Notes under the pieces: generated by a model | What the model saw: only the letters and a program-made list of their open reading frames with translations | Databases searched by the model: none | What the model was told of the DNA's origin: nothing | Made by a program: the position numbers and the translations under genes | Source: Angiostrongylus vasorum | Taxonomy: Eukaryota; Nematoda; Chromadorea; Rhabditida; Metastrongylidae | Length of the DNA: 64,000 bases | Assembly: GCA_018806985.1 (NCBI GenBank) | Contig: JADANN010000439.1 | Location: 503,501-567,500 of the forward strand | Reading direction: 5' to 3' | Part shown: positions 34,280 through 45,394 of the stretch, in pieces | Layout of the letters: every line of letters begins with the position of its first letter | How positions within the stretch are numbered: the first letter of the stretch is position 1

Positions 34280-35690
34280 CACTGAATAGGTACTTCATCC
34301 ATCACGAAAGAGCTTGATTTCCATTGAGCCTTTAAAAAATCCCTTAAAAGACCTTAAAACCAATCTGAGGTAGTAAATCGCTCATGTGGAGAAGTAGAAG
34401 AATATCCAATACGTAAATTGGAAAGCATTTCACTACTTTAGCGCTCATTTTAAATAGTACGTTCAGCAAATAATTTAGGTCTTCATGGAGAACTTACGTC
34501 AGTTCGGAATCTAACGCGCTTTGACCCAATTCGATTTCGTTCGACTCAATAATCTTAGTTCTTATTTAAAGTTTTTCTCAAGAAATTTACTCTATACATT
34601 CAATTCACTGCTTCATAAAAAATGCTCTACACCTCTTTATACTGTTCTATGGTCCTTATGTTATATGTGCATACTACGTTATTTAATTGTGATTTGATGC
34701 ATTACAAAATCACGTTGTTTGCTTCCCTTGAGCAGGGTCATGGTTTTCATCGACTGGTGACATGGGATTAGCCACTGTGTAGCAGTTTCTATCGACTTCT
34801 GACCCCCATTAATCATCTCCTTCATCGATTTCGTAACATTCTGGAACTGTACATCCTGTCGTACCAGGTAGTTGCCCCGCTCAATCCATTCTATTGCCAC
34901 CTCACAGCTGTTTATCCTTTACTTTCTATTACTTAATCTATGCATAACAAATTTTTTTCTCATTGTTAATGAGAGCAGTTCCTCCGTGATAACTACTGTA
35001 AAGTGTGGTTTTTTTATGTTATTGTCATCAGTAAGTCGTATAAAGGTTAAAGGATAAAGTGTTCTGCGTTTGTTAATCACTTAGATATGAGCCATTCATT
35101 TGGCTCTATCGTTTTAGAGGAGGTTTTATGCATATTTTTCCTGTACCATGAATTGCGGAGACCGACCGATATATTAAGGCATTGTGAGCTTGCTGAGTTG
35201 TGTTTAAGGCTCAATGATTCAAGTTCAAGGATCGAACTGTGGATACAATAAAGACTTCGCTTGGGAATGAAAATGAACTTTCCCTATTGAACCAGCTGGG
35301 GAATAACAATTTTTTAACCTTTTCGTGAACGCGGCCATCCTCGCATGTCAGCTCAATCGTACAGCGTGTCACTGGAGCGCAATCGAAATGCACATTGTAG
35401 TCAAGAAGTACGGTCTACGAATCCTTGCAAAAGGCAGGCACAGCGCACCGGGTTTCTTGAAGTTGTCGTGCTATTATTCTTTTCCCTCACATATTTTCAA
35501 TGTCTCTAACTTGCACGTATCCGATATGATCTTCTGCTTACGTTCCCATGTTCTTAAACCGTATCTAACTCTAGCTTGCGCTCATAGAAAACTATTTCAC
35601 TATCCATTCATAGTGCTCCCAACATTTAATAAGGTTGTATAAGTTACAAAGAATATTAAGATAATTTTAACGTTTTTATTTACTGCCTAC
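34280..35690. other. No assignable gene
   Basis: A minus-strand frame at 34900-34679 (73 codons, MAIEWIERGNYLVRQDVQFQ) and a plus-strand frame at 35325-35642 are open but match nothing I recognise. No repeat of the window's families is present. Confidence 0.35.
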
Positions 35691-35694
35691 TCAG

Positions 35695-35835
35695 ACGAGA
35701 GACAGGCGAAACGAAGGACCTGCATGGTGTGGTGGTGAACGCGTTACTCCCCGGATAATAGCGCGTTCGTTCCCCACCATAGGCACCTGCGGTCCAGAGT
35801 TTTGCAAATATCTCAGCTTCATTGAATATTAAGGT
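35695..35835 (+). mobile_element. SINE family 2
   Basis: GACAGGCGAAACGAAGGACC, GTGTGGTGGTGAACGCGTTA, then a deletion in the CCCCGGAAAGGGCAAT region before GCGCGTTCGTTCCCC. It ends at TTGCAAATATCTCAGC. Confidence 0.8.
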
Positions 35836-35839
35836 ATTT

Positions 35840-36395
35840 CGTGGTTTTGATATCCTTCCAATCCACACAATACCTACGATTCATCGCAGCTATTTAAAAT
35901 GTGGCACCAAAGAGTTGTTGCTCGAGCTTAACGCAACATGTGATGACAGTTCTTCGACAACTCGCGAGAATTTTGCTTTGACTAGTGCACGACAGGAGAT
36001 GAAACCTCCACAGAGTCACAGCAGAATCTTTGCGCTATCGTCTTATGGGTAGTAATGTTACTATGTGTTCACTCATTGCATGGGATAACCACGATTCATC
36101 GTAGCAACGTCGGTAGATGAGTCCACAGAGTGTACTACTCTCGTGCATAGGAGAACCAACCAGCAAGCGGTGCCGTACTTATTTGCATTCTTTATACTTA
36201 TATCTGTATACATATATATGTCCTCGTATGTGTATATGTTTACACCAGATAATCTACTTTCGTTTAACAACGGTGTAAAGGATCGATATATCGTTCTATG
36301 TATGAGCATATGCAAGGTTGGTGCCAATGTCGAATGTAGTATGCAGTATATTTGTGTAGTATATATTAGCCATATACATTTGTATTATATCGTAG
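35840..36395. other. Low-complexity TA/TG-rich stretch, no gene
   Basis: From 36190 to 36420 the sequence is rich in TATATA, TGTATA and TACATATA motifs. Open frames here reflect this composition. Confidence 0.5.
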
Positions 36396-36399
36396 GTGT

Positions 36400-36850
36400 T
36401 TACATCTATATTTATATCACTTCCTCCCAACGGTTTTCCTCCTCATCGTGGTTGGAAAGTGTTCCTGGGAGTCGGGCTGCGATCTACAGCGGTACAGGGG
36501 GGATTCGTCCCCCCTGGCAGGGTCTCCCAGGCTGAGAAGGAGTCCTGCATTTCCATCAGGAAGCCCAGCTAAGAGTAAACCAATACCAATACTAGTATCC
36601 ACCACCGTTCTGGTATCAAAGTCGCACGGTGGCAAATCTCCCTCTGATCCACAAGGGCTGCGACTGCCTGTGGTGGTGAAGACCTAGGGCAGACTTTGGC
36701 CACTTTGGCCAGGCTGAGCCCGTGATTCCAGGGAACCATAATGGCTTAACCAGCAAATATCAGAAAAATGGAGATCATATTGGGGTCCGCACAACCAGTA
36801 AGGAAGGGCCGTTCAAGTATCGAGTAGGTATCAAGTATTTTTTATCACAT
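36400..36850 (+). mobile_element. Longest RTE-derived short element
   Basis: This copy extends further 5' than the others, starting around TTTTCCTCCTCATCGTGGTT. It then has TGGTATCAAAGTCGCACGG, TCTGATCCACAAGGGCTGCG, GGCAGACTTTGGCC twice, CCAGGGAACCATAATGGC, and the end GGGGTCCGCACAACCAGTAA with GGGCCGTTCAAGTATCGAGT. The 3' 60 bp resemble the last part of the RTE LINE at 48.4 kb. Confidence 0.75.
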
Positions 36851-37149
36851 ATGTATTCTTTTAGAACCATGTCAAAGTTGAAGTAACTTAGAGGATCGAC
36901 AAACTGAGCGTTAAGTAAGTAATAATTATGCCAGTTTTTGTGGAAATAATGCACAGAAAACCAGTTGTTTTAGTTACACCACTATAGGAAACTTCTAAGT
37001 TCATGTAATTGATTAATTTTCAATGCCCCTATTTCATTGTATGCAATAATTGCGCATTCTTTTCCAAGTGTCTCAGAATGATGCTTCCACTTAGCCATAA
37101 TCGCACCCGGTATAACGGTAGCATATGAATTTTTTTTATTTTATTTTAT

Positions 37150-37515
37150 GATCCGTCTTCACGTCTACTGTGCGGATCCCAGCACTTCTCACATTCAATA
37201 TTCAATTCGTTCCCTTGCATCCACCGTCCCACGAAGGTCTTCCAAGTTTTTACGTGTGGACTCGGTTGCTGCTTGAGGATTTTCATTTAATTTTGAATTC
37301 CGTAGAATGCTGGTCGAGCAATTCTTTCTAGAGTCTTGAGATCGCCGGGGTAGAGCGTTTCCAATTAAATAACAGAGAGTGATTTTTTTTCCCAGAGACG
37401 TCCGGTAAAAATTTCCCCACCCCGGAGGGAGGAGGGCCTTGGTTGGCCCCGAGCGGAATCGAACTAGCACCATGCATGTGATAACGGATATCACTACCAC
37501 TGTGCTGTCTGCCTC
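37150..37515 (-). mobile_element. SINE family 3, fullest copy
   Basis: On the minus strand the head carries CAGCACAGTGGTAGTGAT and CTAGTTCGATTCCGCTCG (box B). The body continues CCTCCCTCCGGGGTGGGG and ends beyond ATTCAAAATTAAATG towards GGATCCGCACAG-like sequence. Confidence 0.75.
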
Positions 37516-38375
37516 CATGTTTAATAATTTACGAAAATAATAGAGCAAAATCTTTGAAATACCGTCGCAAGCGAAGATTTAATGGAGTGCCGTTGTTTTC
37601 TTTGCATGCTATAGAAATGGCATTTGGATTTGAAGAGTTATTTCTTTCGATTTTATTCGAAGTCCAATAATGAACACCTTGGCAATCCAATGTCGTGTGA
37701 AATAATGCCTTCGTCTTCCTCTCTAAAACTCCAGTCCATTAGTCCATCCCATGTCCGCATATAAATTACGACAAGAAATCAGTACTATTGATTAGAACAC
37801 TAACACTGTTCAGATGGCTCGTCCATACAAGTGTGCGGTTCCCAGCACAACATTTTGCGTGGAGTCTGCAAATGCTCTCTTTCCTTTACAAAGATGCTTG
37901 ATCTAAAGGATTTCTTTCAATTGCGTACTTTTGGGATAAATTTTGCTGTTCCTGCCCTTCACCTGCCCAGAACTCTTCTTATTCTCTTACGATGCCTCTC
38001 CAAGTTTCGTTTTTTGGTGTATAATTTTTTGGATCTCCACGAAGACTTAATTATCCACGGTCTGAACTGCGGAGGTTCGCACGCAAATTCCTTGTCTCAT
38101 ATGACTTGTCAGCCCACTTCTCATTTCACAAGCAAGTTTAACAGTTGGAATGAAGGTCACCAACGAAATAGCACCCATTACTAACTAAGCAGCACGAATG
38201 GTCCAAATAATCGTGGATATGGGGGGTATGTGGCCGTCTGTAGCTGAACCCAACAACTCTTGGCGTAGTTCACTAAACAGATGTCAACACCAGTATAGAC
38301 AGTGACATTAACTGAAAAGAGCGTATTTGTTTTCCAGCTGGTGCTTCTAAATATTTTTGCAAAACTCTTAAATAA

Positions 38376-38531
38376 ACTGAGGAGACAATGAAACAGTTGC
38401 TTTGTTTCAGTACTGGTTTGAATTCAAAATATTTTGGTGCCTATGTAAACGGCTGCCAGTAAAATACGTATAAAACTGAGGCAGATCAAAACAGAATATC
38501 CAGTTCTTTCCTGCTGCTTTCCTCCAGCAGA
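38376..38531 (+). promoter_or_regulatory. Astacin gene promoter (copy 1)
   Basis: A block conserved in all three astacin loci holds TTGCTTTGTTTCAG, TGTAAAC at 38444-38450 and a TATA-like GTATAAAA at 38468-38475, exactly 24 bp apart start to start. TGTAAAC fits a forkhead-factor core, an inference only. The GCAG just before the ATG at 38532 resembles a splice or trans-splice acceptor. Confidence 0.65.
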
Positions 38532-41206
38532 ATGCTGTCTTGTTGCATTTCTGTTTCACTTTACTGGACGAGAGCTATACCGCTCTTATGCCTTGCCACC
38601 TTTGTCAGAGGCGAAGAGAGCTTCGAAGAGAAACTAAAAGAAGGGAATCAGTTGCTCAAAAATGTATGTAAGGCTACCTGGTTGGTTAAAACTTCATAGT
38701 GTTGTCACTGCTTCTTATTTTTTTCTTCAAATATCTAATTTTACCAGCAACGGAATGCAGACGATACGACGAAGTTTCTCGAAAAAACTGCACAGCATGG
38801 AAAAAAGACATCAAGGATGAACTAAGTGTATCTTCAAAGCCGAATGCTGATGAATTGAAAGCCATGAAGGTGGAAACATAGCTTCCCGTATAGCGTTGCT
38901 GAAGTAGTAAATGCGGATCTTTAGAATTACGCCCCCATCAATGAGGCTCACATAAAAGCAAAAAGGTGACACAATCGAGGAGGTTAATCGGAAGAACAAA
39001 GTGGACATGTCATTGTTCCAAGGAGATATAATACTCACGAGGTTCGCTGATTTACAGAACTCCGCTATGTTGACTATTTTCGCTCTTCATGCTACTTTCG
39101 TTTTTAGAGAACAAGCTGAGGAGATTATGAAAGACATCGAGGCGAACAGGGGGCAAACGCAACAAACGGCAGGCATTCCGTGACAAATACTACCCCCAAA
39201 ACGTTGTGGTCAAAGGGACTGATTTACGCCTTCTGGAATGCATGTATGCTTTTTTCATCGCTGTATTTCCACGCAAATTTGCGTCAGAGCCGAATTAAGA
39301 ATTAATATACATTCAGCCTACGACGCAAGGGTGGTTTTCAAAAGAGCTGTTGCGATATGGGGTTATGAGACCTGTATTAACTTCGGAGAGAGCCGCACAG
39401 GTGAAAAGAAAGATCAGAGATCAGGAATCGCCAAAGCCTTCAGAGTACAATAATCACTGAAGAACTAAATTTTCAGCTGTTGATAGAATCAACATTATCA
39501 AAGGTGGAGGCTGCTGGTCATACGTTGGAAGACTTGGAGGTGTACAAAGCCTCTCACTAGGCCTCGGATGCGAATCGGTATGAGCCGTGAACTACATCTT
39601 TATTTATTATTCAGTTCTTTCTGAACATTTTTGGACATCGTAACTAAAAGTAGGTAGTGTTGATGCACTGCAACATGGCAATCTTATTTTGCGCAGGTTG
39701 GGACCGCCTTACATGAAATTGGCCATGCCTTGGGACTCTTCCATACACAGTCAAGACACGACCGTGACGATTTTGTCACACTTTATCCAGAAAATTTTCG
39801 GGTAAGTTTAAAAGCGTAGATAGTTACGAATTTTAAGCATATGATTTTAGGATGGCTGGTTGTCTCAATTCATAAAACAAAGTGAAAATAGTAACTACAA
39901 CTATAACCTTACTTATGATTATGGAAGTGTTATGCATTATGCAGCAACGAGGTAGCCCTGCGTCAAGTTTTCTAGGTCTTATCGCCATACCATAATAAAA
40001 TGACAAGCACTTTAATTGCAGTGTTTCAAAGAACGGCAGACCCATCGTAGTACCACATGATGTCAAGTATATTGAAACCCTTGGATCTCGCATGCTTTCA
40101 TTCTACGATAAGCTCATGGTAAACATGCATTATGGATGCCTCGGTGAGAAAACTTCTTCATCCTTTCGTCGTCTATTTAACCACTTTCACATAACACTCA
40201 ATTTTTTCCAGAAAAATGCAATGGAAGGTCCTCGGCTGCTTGTGAAAACGGCGGGTTTCCACATCCCAGAGACTGCTCTAAATGCATTTGTCCTAGCGGG
40301 TATGGTGGAAGAGTTTGCAATGAAAGAGTAAGAGAATCTAAACTTAAATAGGTTCTATTTCACAGACTATCTAAACATGGCATTCGTTACAGCCAACTGG
40401 TTGCGGAAAGATATTCACTGCAAGCACCTCATTCCAAACGCTTGAAGATACATTGGGTGAAAGAAATCCAAGCAAAACAAAATTTGACTACACGATGTGC
40501 CATTACTGGATCCAAGTATTCCAGTCTACGCTCAAATTGAATAATATTGAAGCTAAGACAAACATTCGTTAAGGCACCAGTTGGTTCAACCATTGAGGTA
40601 GTTTTTGATAACTTTACACAAGGCTTGGGTTACGGCGGATGCTCATACGCTGGAGTTGAAATTAAAACAGGAAAGGATAAACGTTACACTGGCTACAGGT
40701 GGGCGTCATACACAGTGGAGCACTAAAACGTTGAAGGGGAGTTGCTTGAAAAGTGTTTAGATTCTGTGATTCAAAGAAGGTTGGAATATCATTGATCTCT
40801 ACGTACAACATCGTCCCTGTAATTACTTTCAACAATATCTACGAAACCAAAGTCGTTCTACGTTACCGAATTGGTAATGTTTGTATTTATATACATTCCA
40901 CAAACTGCTTTCTCTATGCAGTCATTGCTATAATGATTTGATGCAGCTTCATCTGGTCCGGTGATTTCTGAAACGACAAACCCGCCAACTGTAGGCCGCA
41001 CTACTTCGCCAACGTATACCCCAAGTCCAGATTGCAAGGATATTTCTGATTCTGTGTATGTGCTGTGATTGCTGCTTTATATTCTTACAAATTCTAGATA
41101 CCTGTTCAGATGCACTACATTAATGACATGGGATTTCTGCCATTCCTCCAAGTACGATGAGGAGTTAAGGAAGTTGATCTGTCCGCAATCGTGTAGTCTC
41201 TGTTAG
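38532..41206 (+). CDS. Astacin metalloprotease with EGF, CUB and ShKT domains (15 exons)
   Basis: Exons: 38532-38663, 38748-38869, 38925-39041, 39108-39243, 39317-39400, 39477-39577, 39697-39801, 39851-39951, 40022-40143, 40212-40327, 40393-40515, 40574-40698, 40761-40873, 40947-41055, 41098-41206. Signal peptide MLSCC...ATFVRG is followed by a prodomain with FQGD, whose Asp binds the zinc in latent astacins. KRNKRQ is a furin-type site. The catalytic domain has [19 protein letters not shown] (three zinc His, catalytic Glu) and the Met-turn SVMHY. Then come an EGF-like domain ([15 protein letters not shown]), a CUB domain, a Thr/Pro linker and a C-terminal ShKT domain with six Cys. It should be a secreted protease. 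Five +1 insertions in A, G and C runs (38782-38787, 38801-38806, 38960-38964, 39149-39153, 39193-39197) break the prodomain frame. Without them the exons total 570 codons. It is a sequencing error or a young pseudogene. Confidence 0.92.
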
Positions 41207-41225
41207 TAAGCACTGCCTTTTATCG

Positions 41226-41231
41226 AATAAA
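41226..41231 (+). terminator. Poly(A) signal of astacin copy 1
   Basis: AATAAA lies 20 bases after the stop codon. Confidence 0.7.
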
Positions 41232-41759
41232 TGCTTTTGCACATCGTCTTTCAAATATGGATGCATTTGTGATAATCAGACATATTCAGAGAGATTGATA
41301 TATACGCGCAGACACTAACGAGAGAATTAATGCTTGAGCAGATGAAATCACAAAGATTTTAATCTTTTCAATTTTTAATTAAATTTTAAGAAAGATCTAT
41401 CGAATCTTATTCAGAAAGTAATAGTTACCACAAATAGGCACTGACAATCTTCATTGTCTACACACCAACGTAAAGCTATGACGATTACTCGATCGCAGCT
41501 GTCTATGAACTTGGGAAAGTCCCACACATTACACCATGCATCCTTTAAGGTTGTCATTGGCAATTTGACACAGCAGAATTGGAAGAACATTACATTGAGA
41601 CCTGGAAATTAATTGGAACAAATGGGATGAGTGGCTGCTTGAGTTCTTCACTACGACCATGCCCACCCACGGTAATTCGCGATTCCATAAGTCCCTCTCA
41701 ATGCTGGACGTGAGAGCCTGCCGTTGGAAATAACCGTAATGAGATAGATCATATCGAAG

Positions 41760-42545
41760 CTTCGCCAACTGCCACACTCCGACGATCGCACTCCGGCGTC
41801 GAGACGGAGTAGTTACGGCTTCCAGAAAGACGATGGAAGAAACTGTCTACGAATACTATTCTGATCTTTTCAGTAAGCGTGTCCACACGCCTCTATGTAA
41901 AATTAGGATGGATAAATACGTCGTTCATCAGTTCTTGTCTTCAAACTCCAACATGCTAGTGGAAAACTGTAGAAAACCCAAACAGTATAAGAGCTGAGCA
42001 TCTGAATAATCTTCCGCAGGTGATGAAGACGAAAAAAGAACCTCAAGCAGCAGCCGAACCCACACGCCAAATGCTTCTAGCTATTCCACTGATTTCTTAC
42101 TATTTCCAAAGAAGAAGGTGTTCGACAAGACGACATGGTCTCACCGAAGCTGCTTACAACTACATTTTAGTTGAAAATGAAGTCACTCGATTGGGACAAG
42201 AAAGGCATACATATTGATGGAAAATTCATTCCAAATTTTCGTTTTGGTTTTTCCTGAGGAGTACCAACGAAGCAGGGGGCGATGCAAAAATAAGCTTAAT
42301 GAAGCGAGAAAAAAGGAATGGATCGTGCATAAATAGGGCAAACATCCAGTTGGTGAATAATCTGTAGTGCCAAGGCGAACAAATCGAATTAGATGGTTAC
42401 CTCATTATAGAGACCACCTCTCACGTTTGTCTTGGACGTTCAATGAACATGAAGAACAGTATGAAAGAGGAATCAGACAGAAGGAGAATATCCAAGTGGG
42501 GAAGCTCTAGGACGGCTCTCTCAAGACTCTAAGGAAATTCTTCGT
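41760..42545 (+). pseudogene. RTE-like LINE fragments with internal deletion
   Basis: The stretch 41775-41960 encodes TIALRRRDGVVTASRKTMEE and TVYEYYSDLF, the linker between endonuclease and reverse transcriptase. From 42165 to 42545, DNA closely matches 47536-47900 of the nearby LINE (shared blocks such as GAAGTCACTCGATTG and ATTGATGGAAAATTC), but the FADD region has collapsed. The whole palm domain between them is missing. Confidence 0.75.
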
Positions 42546-43790
42546 ATTCTTGTTGAGCAAACGCGAGGTGTTATTTTTTATTCTTTGTTCACGAACAAGC
42601 TGACGCTTCGGCGGATTCCGCCTTCCTCAGAGCCTGGAAAGGTCAAGTCGACAGCAATCCACTCGGCCAAACACCTCCATAACCAAACAGAGAAAACGCC
42701 AAACCAAGACTTCAATCACACTGAACACAAAACAGCTTCTTTGCGCACTCACCGCTCTCCATGAGTCTTCCACTAAGTATGTCGCGTGGAGACCAACCGC
42801 ACAGATTTCATATGGAAGCGTAAAGTGATCCTCTCATCAGAATAATAGGCTTATATATTGCCCAACATCACGCGTGATAATGAGGCATTCTTCCTTGCGG
42901 TTCATTTTCGGATTTCTGGAATTAATCTAGAACGCCTCGAGAGTTTTGCGCGCTTGTGTTCTCGATTCCTGCGCGAGGATCGTGACAAGTACTTCAAAGT
43001 CCTCCCCGCTATGTCTCTGGGTCCTATGCGTGCCTAGTGGGGGTATTTCGTTTACGTTTACCGACTAGGTGTTCTTTTATGCGGACACAGAGTGATCTAC
43101 CAGTTTCGCCAATGTGTTCGTCTCCGCACGCCCTACAGGAGATCAGATAAACTATACCCGAGCTCATGCAATCACGGTCTCTACCATTAAGGCAAACCAT
43201 GCAACATTTCGTTGCACATAGACGGTCATATAGGCGGTTACGAACTAGCTGGCGCCTAAGAGTACTCGGTAGTATTTCAATTGTACGTTTACCGAATTCT
43301 CTAGACCTGCCCTTCTTAAGCAGCGTTTTATAACTGCACTTACATCGTTTGAGATGAAGCGTAGGATAAAAACGGGACCTTTTCATCGCTAGAGTTGTCG
43401 TTTAAGGGCCTAGGATTTCCCCTACACCAATGCCGAGCTACACTTTCGTAGCCATTAGAAATGGCTATTTGCCGTGCAAAGGTTCCGGGACTTCTCTCTC
43501 TGCTCTCTTACCGTGCACACGTTGGTTGCTGTTCGAAACATGTTTCACACAAGCGCCCTTTTCGTGTGAGAGGGCTGAGAGGAGAGGTAATGAACCAAGA
43601 CTTTTTTACTTCTTGGCTTTCGGTACCACTTTGTAATGCAGCCATTTTCTGACAGGTTAATTTGGACGTTCAGGAATGGAAGCCAGTTTTCTTTCGGTTT
43701 CTCTCGGGTAAACTTGATATACTGTGACTGTTCGTTCAACAACTCTAAGGAAAATCGACTCGACCAGCACTCAACGGTGTTCATGACGAA
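42540..43790 (-). pseudogene. PLE, 5'-truncated: late reverse transcriptase plus GIY-YIG nuclease
   Basis: Minus-strand 43784-43545 encodes SQYIKFTREKPKENWLPFLN, the reverse transcriptase C-terminal part after motif C. After a shift, 43386-43024 encodes TLRRQLVRNRLYDRL, CMVCLNGRDRDC and GIVYLISCRACGDEHIGETG. The expected Tyr of YIG is His (EHIG), and a shift follows KRKRN. The 3' region with a hammerhead-like motif follows. The copy lacks the N-terminus and motifs A-C. It interrupts the RTE fragment on its left. Confidence 0.85.
42596..42636 (-). ncRNA. Hammerhead-like motif, best inner stem
   Basis: On the minus strand: CAGGCT, CTGAGGA, an extra A, a perfect GGCGG-AAT-CCGCC hairpin, GAAGCGTC, AGCTTG. 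CAGGCT pairs with AGCTTG over six positions (one G-U). The only core mismatch to the family consensus is GAAG for GAAA. Confidence 0.5.
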
Positions 43791-43794
43791 GGGG

Positions 43795-44475
43795 AAATCT
43801 TATAACAGCTGCCGAGTTCACACGTGGAATTTGGAGAACATTCGTAGAGGACGGATGCGAGGAGATGAATCTAATGGCAAGAACAGCTGAGGTGAGCACT
43901 GGAGATGTGAAAGACAGGTCAGGTGAAGTAAAAAAAATTGCACCACCACGTCTTCATTTTGCATGTCACTCATTGAGATCTAGCGCGCAGTAACCCACTA
44001 ACTAGTGAATCATGGTGCTAAAGCTTCTCTTTCGCAAAAAGAACTCACTGTACATGCCACTCAGGTACGGAGTAATCTTACTATTCACATTGGTTTCTTC
44101 GTTGAAGAGATTGTCGGTAAAGGATTCATTTTTTTGCCCTCGACGTCGTACTTTCGTGGATTCGCTGTAAAAGATAACAGTTTACTAAGGCAACAGCTGA
44201 ACTACTTTTGTTATTTGTACAAGTATTGTAATTTGTAGTTCGACAGGAATTTTTCGTCCTTTTGACTTAGGCTTCCATCCATATATCCCTAACAGTACCT
44301 GCAAACCAGGCCACTAAGCCCTGTTAGAGTTCAGTGGAATCATGAAAAACCAATGACGATCGGAGTTTAAGAGACAGCGGTGAACAACGTTCTCTCCATA
44401 TCTCGCTGATTATTTGTTTCTCTGATGGGAGATATGTGAGGGAACAGCGGCATTGTATTTGGTTATTGAGAAATT
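43795..44475. other. No recognisable feature
   Basis: Unique sequence between PLE and mariner debris. Open frames (for example 44005-44238) show no motif. Confidence 0.35.
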
Positions 44476-44479
44476 TTTT

Positions 44480-45330
44480 GCAAGACTTCAACCTGCATCT
44501 TCAAAGTGTCATATCTCAGCTCAGAATAAGCTTCATTTATCGAAAAAAAACGACTGGAATATACACATCTTCGGAAGAAAAAACAATTTTTCCTGGACCT
44601 GTTACATGAAATTTTGGAATTTTGGTCTTGTCAACTGGTTAATGGCACTTCTGACCTCAAGTTTGTTAACGAGGCCTCCTTTTTATATAGTTTGTCGAAA
44701 TGCTTGAAGAAGTAGTTCTCTGTAAGCAAGAAACTGGCAAGTAAAGCGGATGAGGCAGAGCTTCTTAGCCCAGCTCATTCAGCTTCTGCAGCATCGCTTG
44801 TAGAAAATGTCGTAGCACGTTATCGTGAAGAAAGACCGACAACTTTGTGCTGATCAATGTTGGACACAGTCGTCGAAGTTTTTAACGCATTCCTTCGATA
44901 TGTTGGACTTAAACCATAGTCGTTCTACGAGGATTCAGGAGGCTATGATAGATCAAACCAGCTGTGGGCTACCAAATGATTAGTATAACTTTTTTATGAA
45001 TTTTTGCCTTAGGAGTTGCTGTGAAGCTTAATCGCTGCTCAATAACTGAGCTAATCATCATCAGTTATCACAGAAGACCATGTCTTGCTGTAGGCCACAA
45101 TACGCTCGAGAAACGGGTCGTTCTGGTTGCGCAGAAGAACCGTCGACGACACCTCAAAACGGCGATTTTATTTATTGTCACTCAATTCGTGCTGCTCTCA
45201 TTTGTCGACCTCTTTGGACTTTCCCAATTTTTTAGATGCTCTGAAACAGTTAAGATGCCATTCGGCCTCTACACCGTCCTTGAGCGGTCGGTTACTTTTT
45301 CATTCCTACTTTCGTTTCTGATTTCGGTTT
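44480..45330 (-). pseudogene. mariner transposase remnant
   Basis: Minus-strand pieces in several frames keep mariner order: FEVSSTVLLRNQNDPFLERI (near 45150), FLHDNVLRHFLQAMLQKLNE (near 44800), and a TENYFFKHFDKL-like block (near 44660). Many stops and shifts separate them. The second copy at 59.2-60.2 kb is better preserved. Confidence 0.65.
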
Positions 45331-45394
45331 TAACATCTCTCCGAATCAACTAGTAGGAAGACCGAGCGAAGGATTCGTCACCGAAAATACACCT

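Noticed and set aside
39833..40093. 86-codon minus-strand frame
   Set aside because: Antisense shadow of astacin exons 8 and 9.
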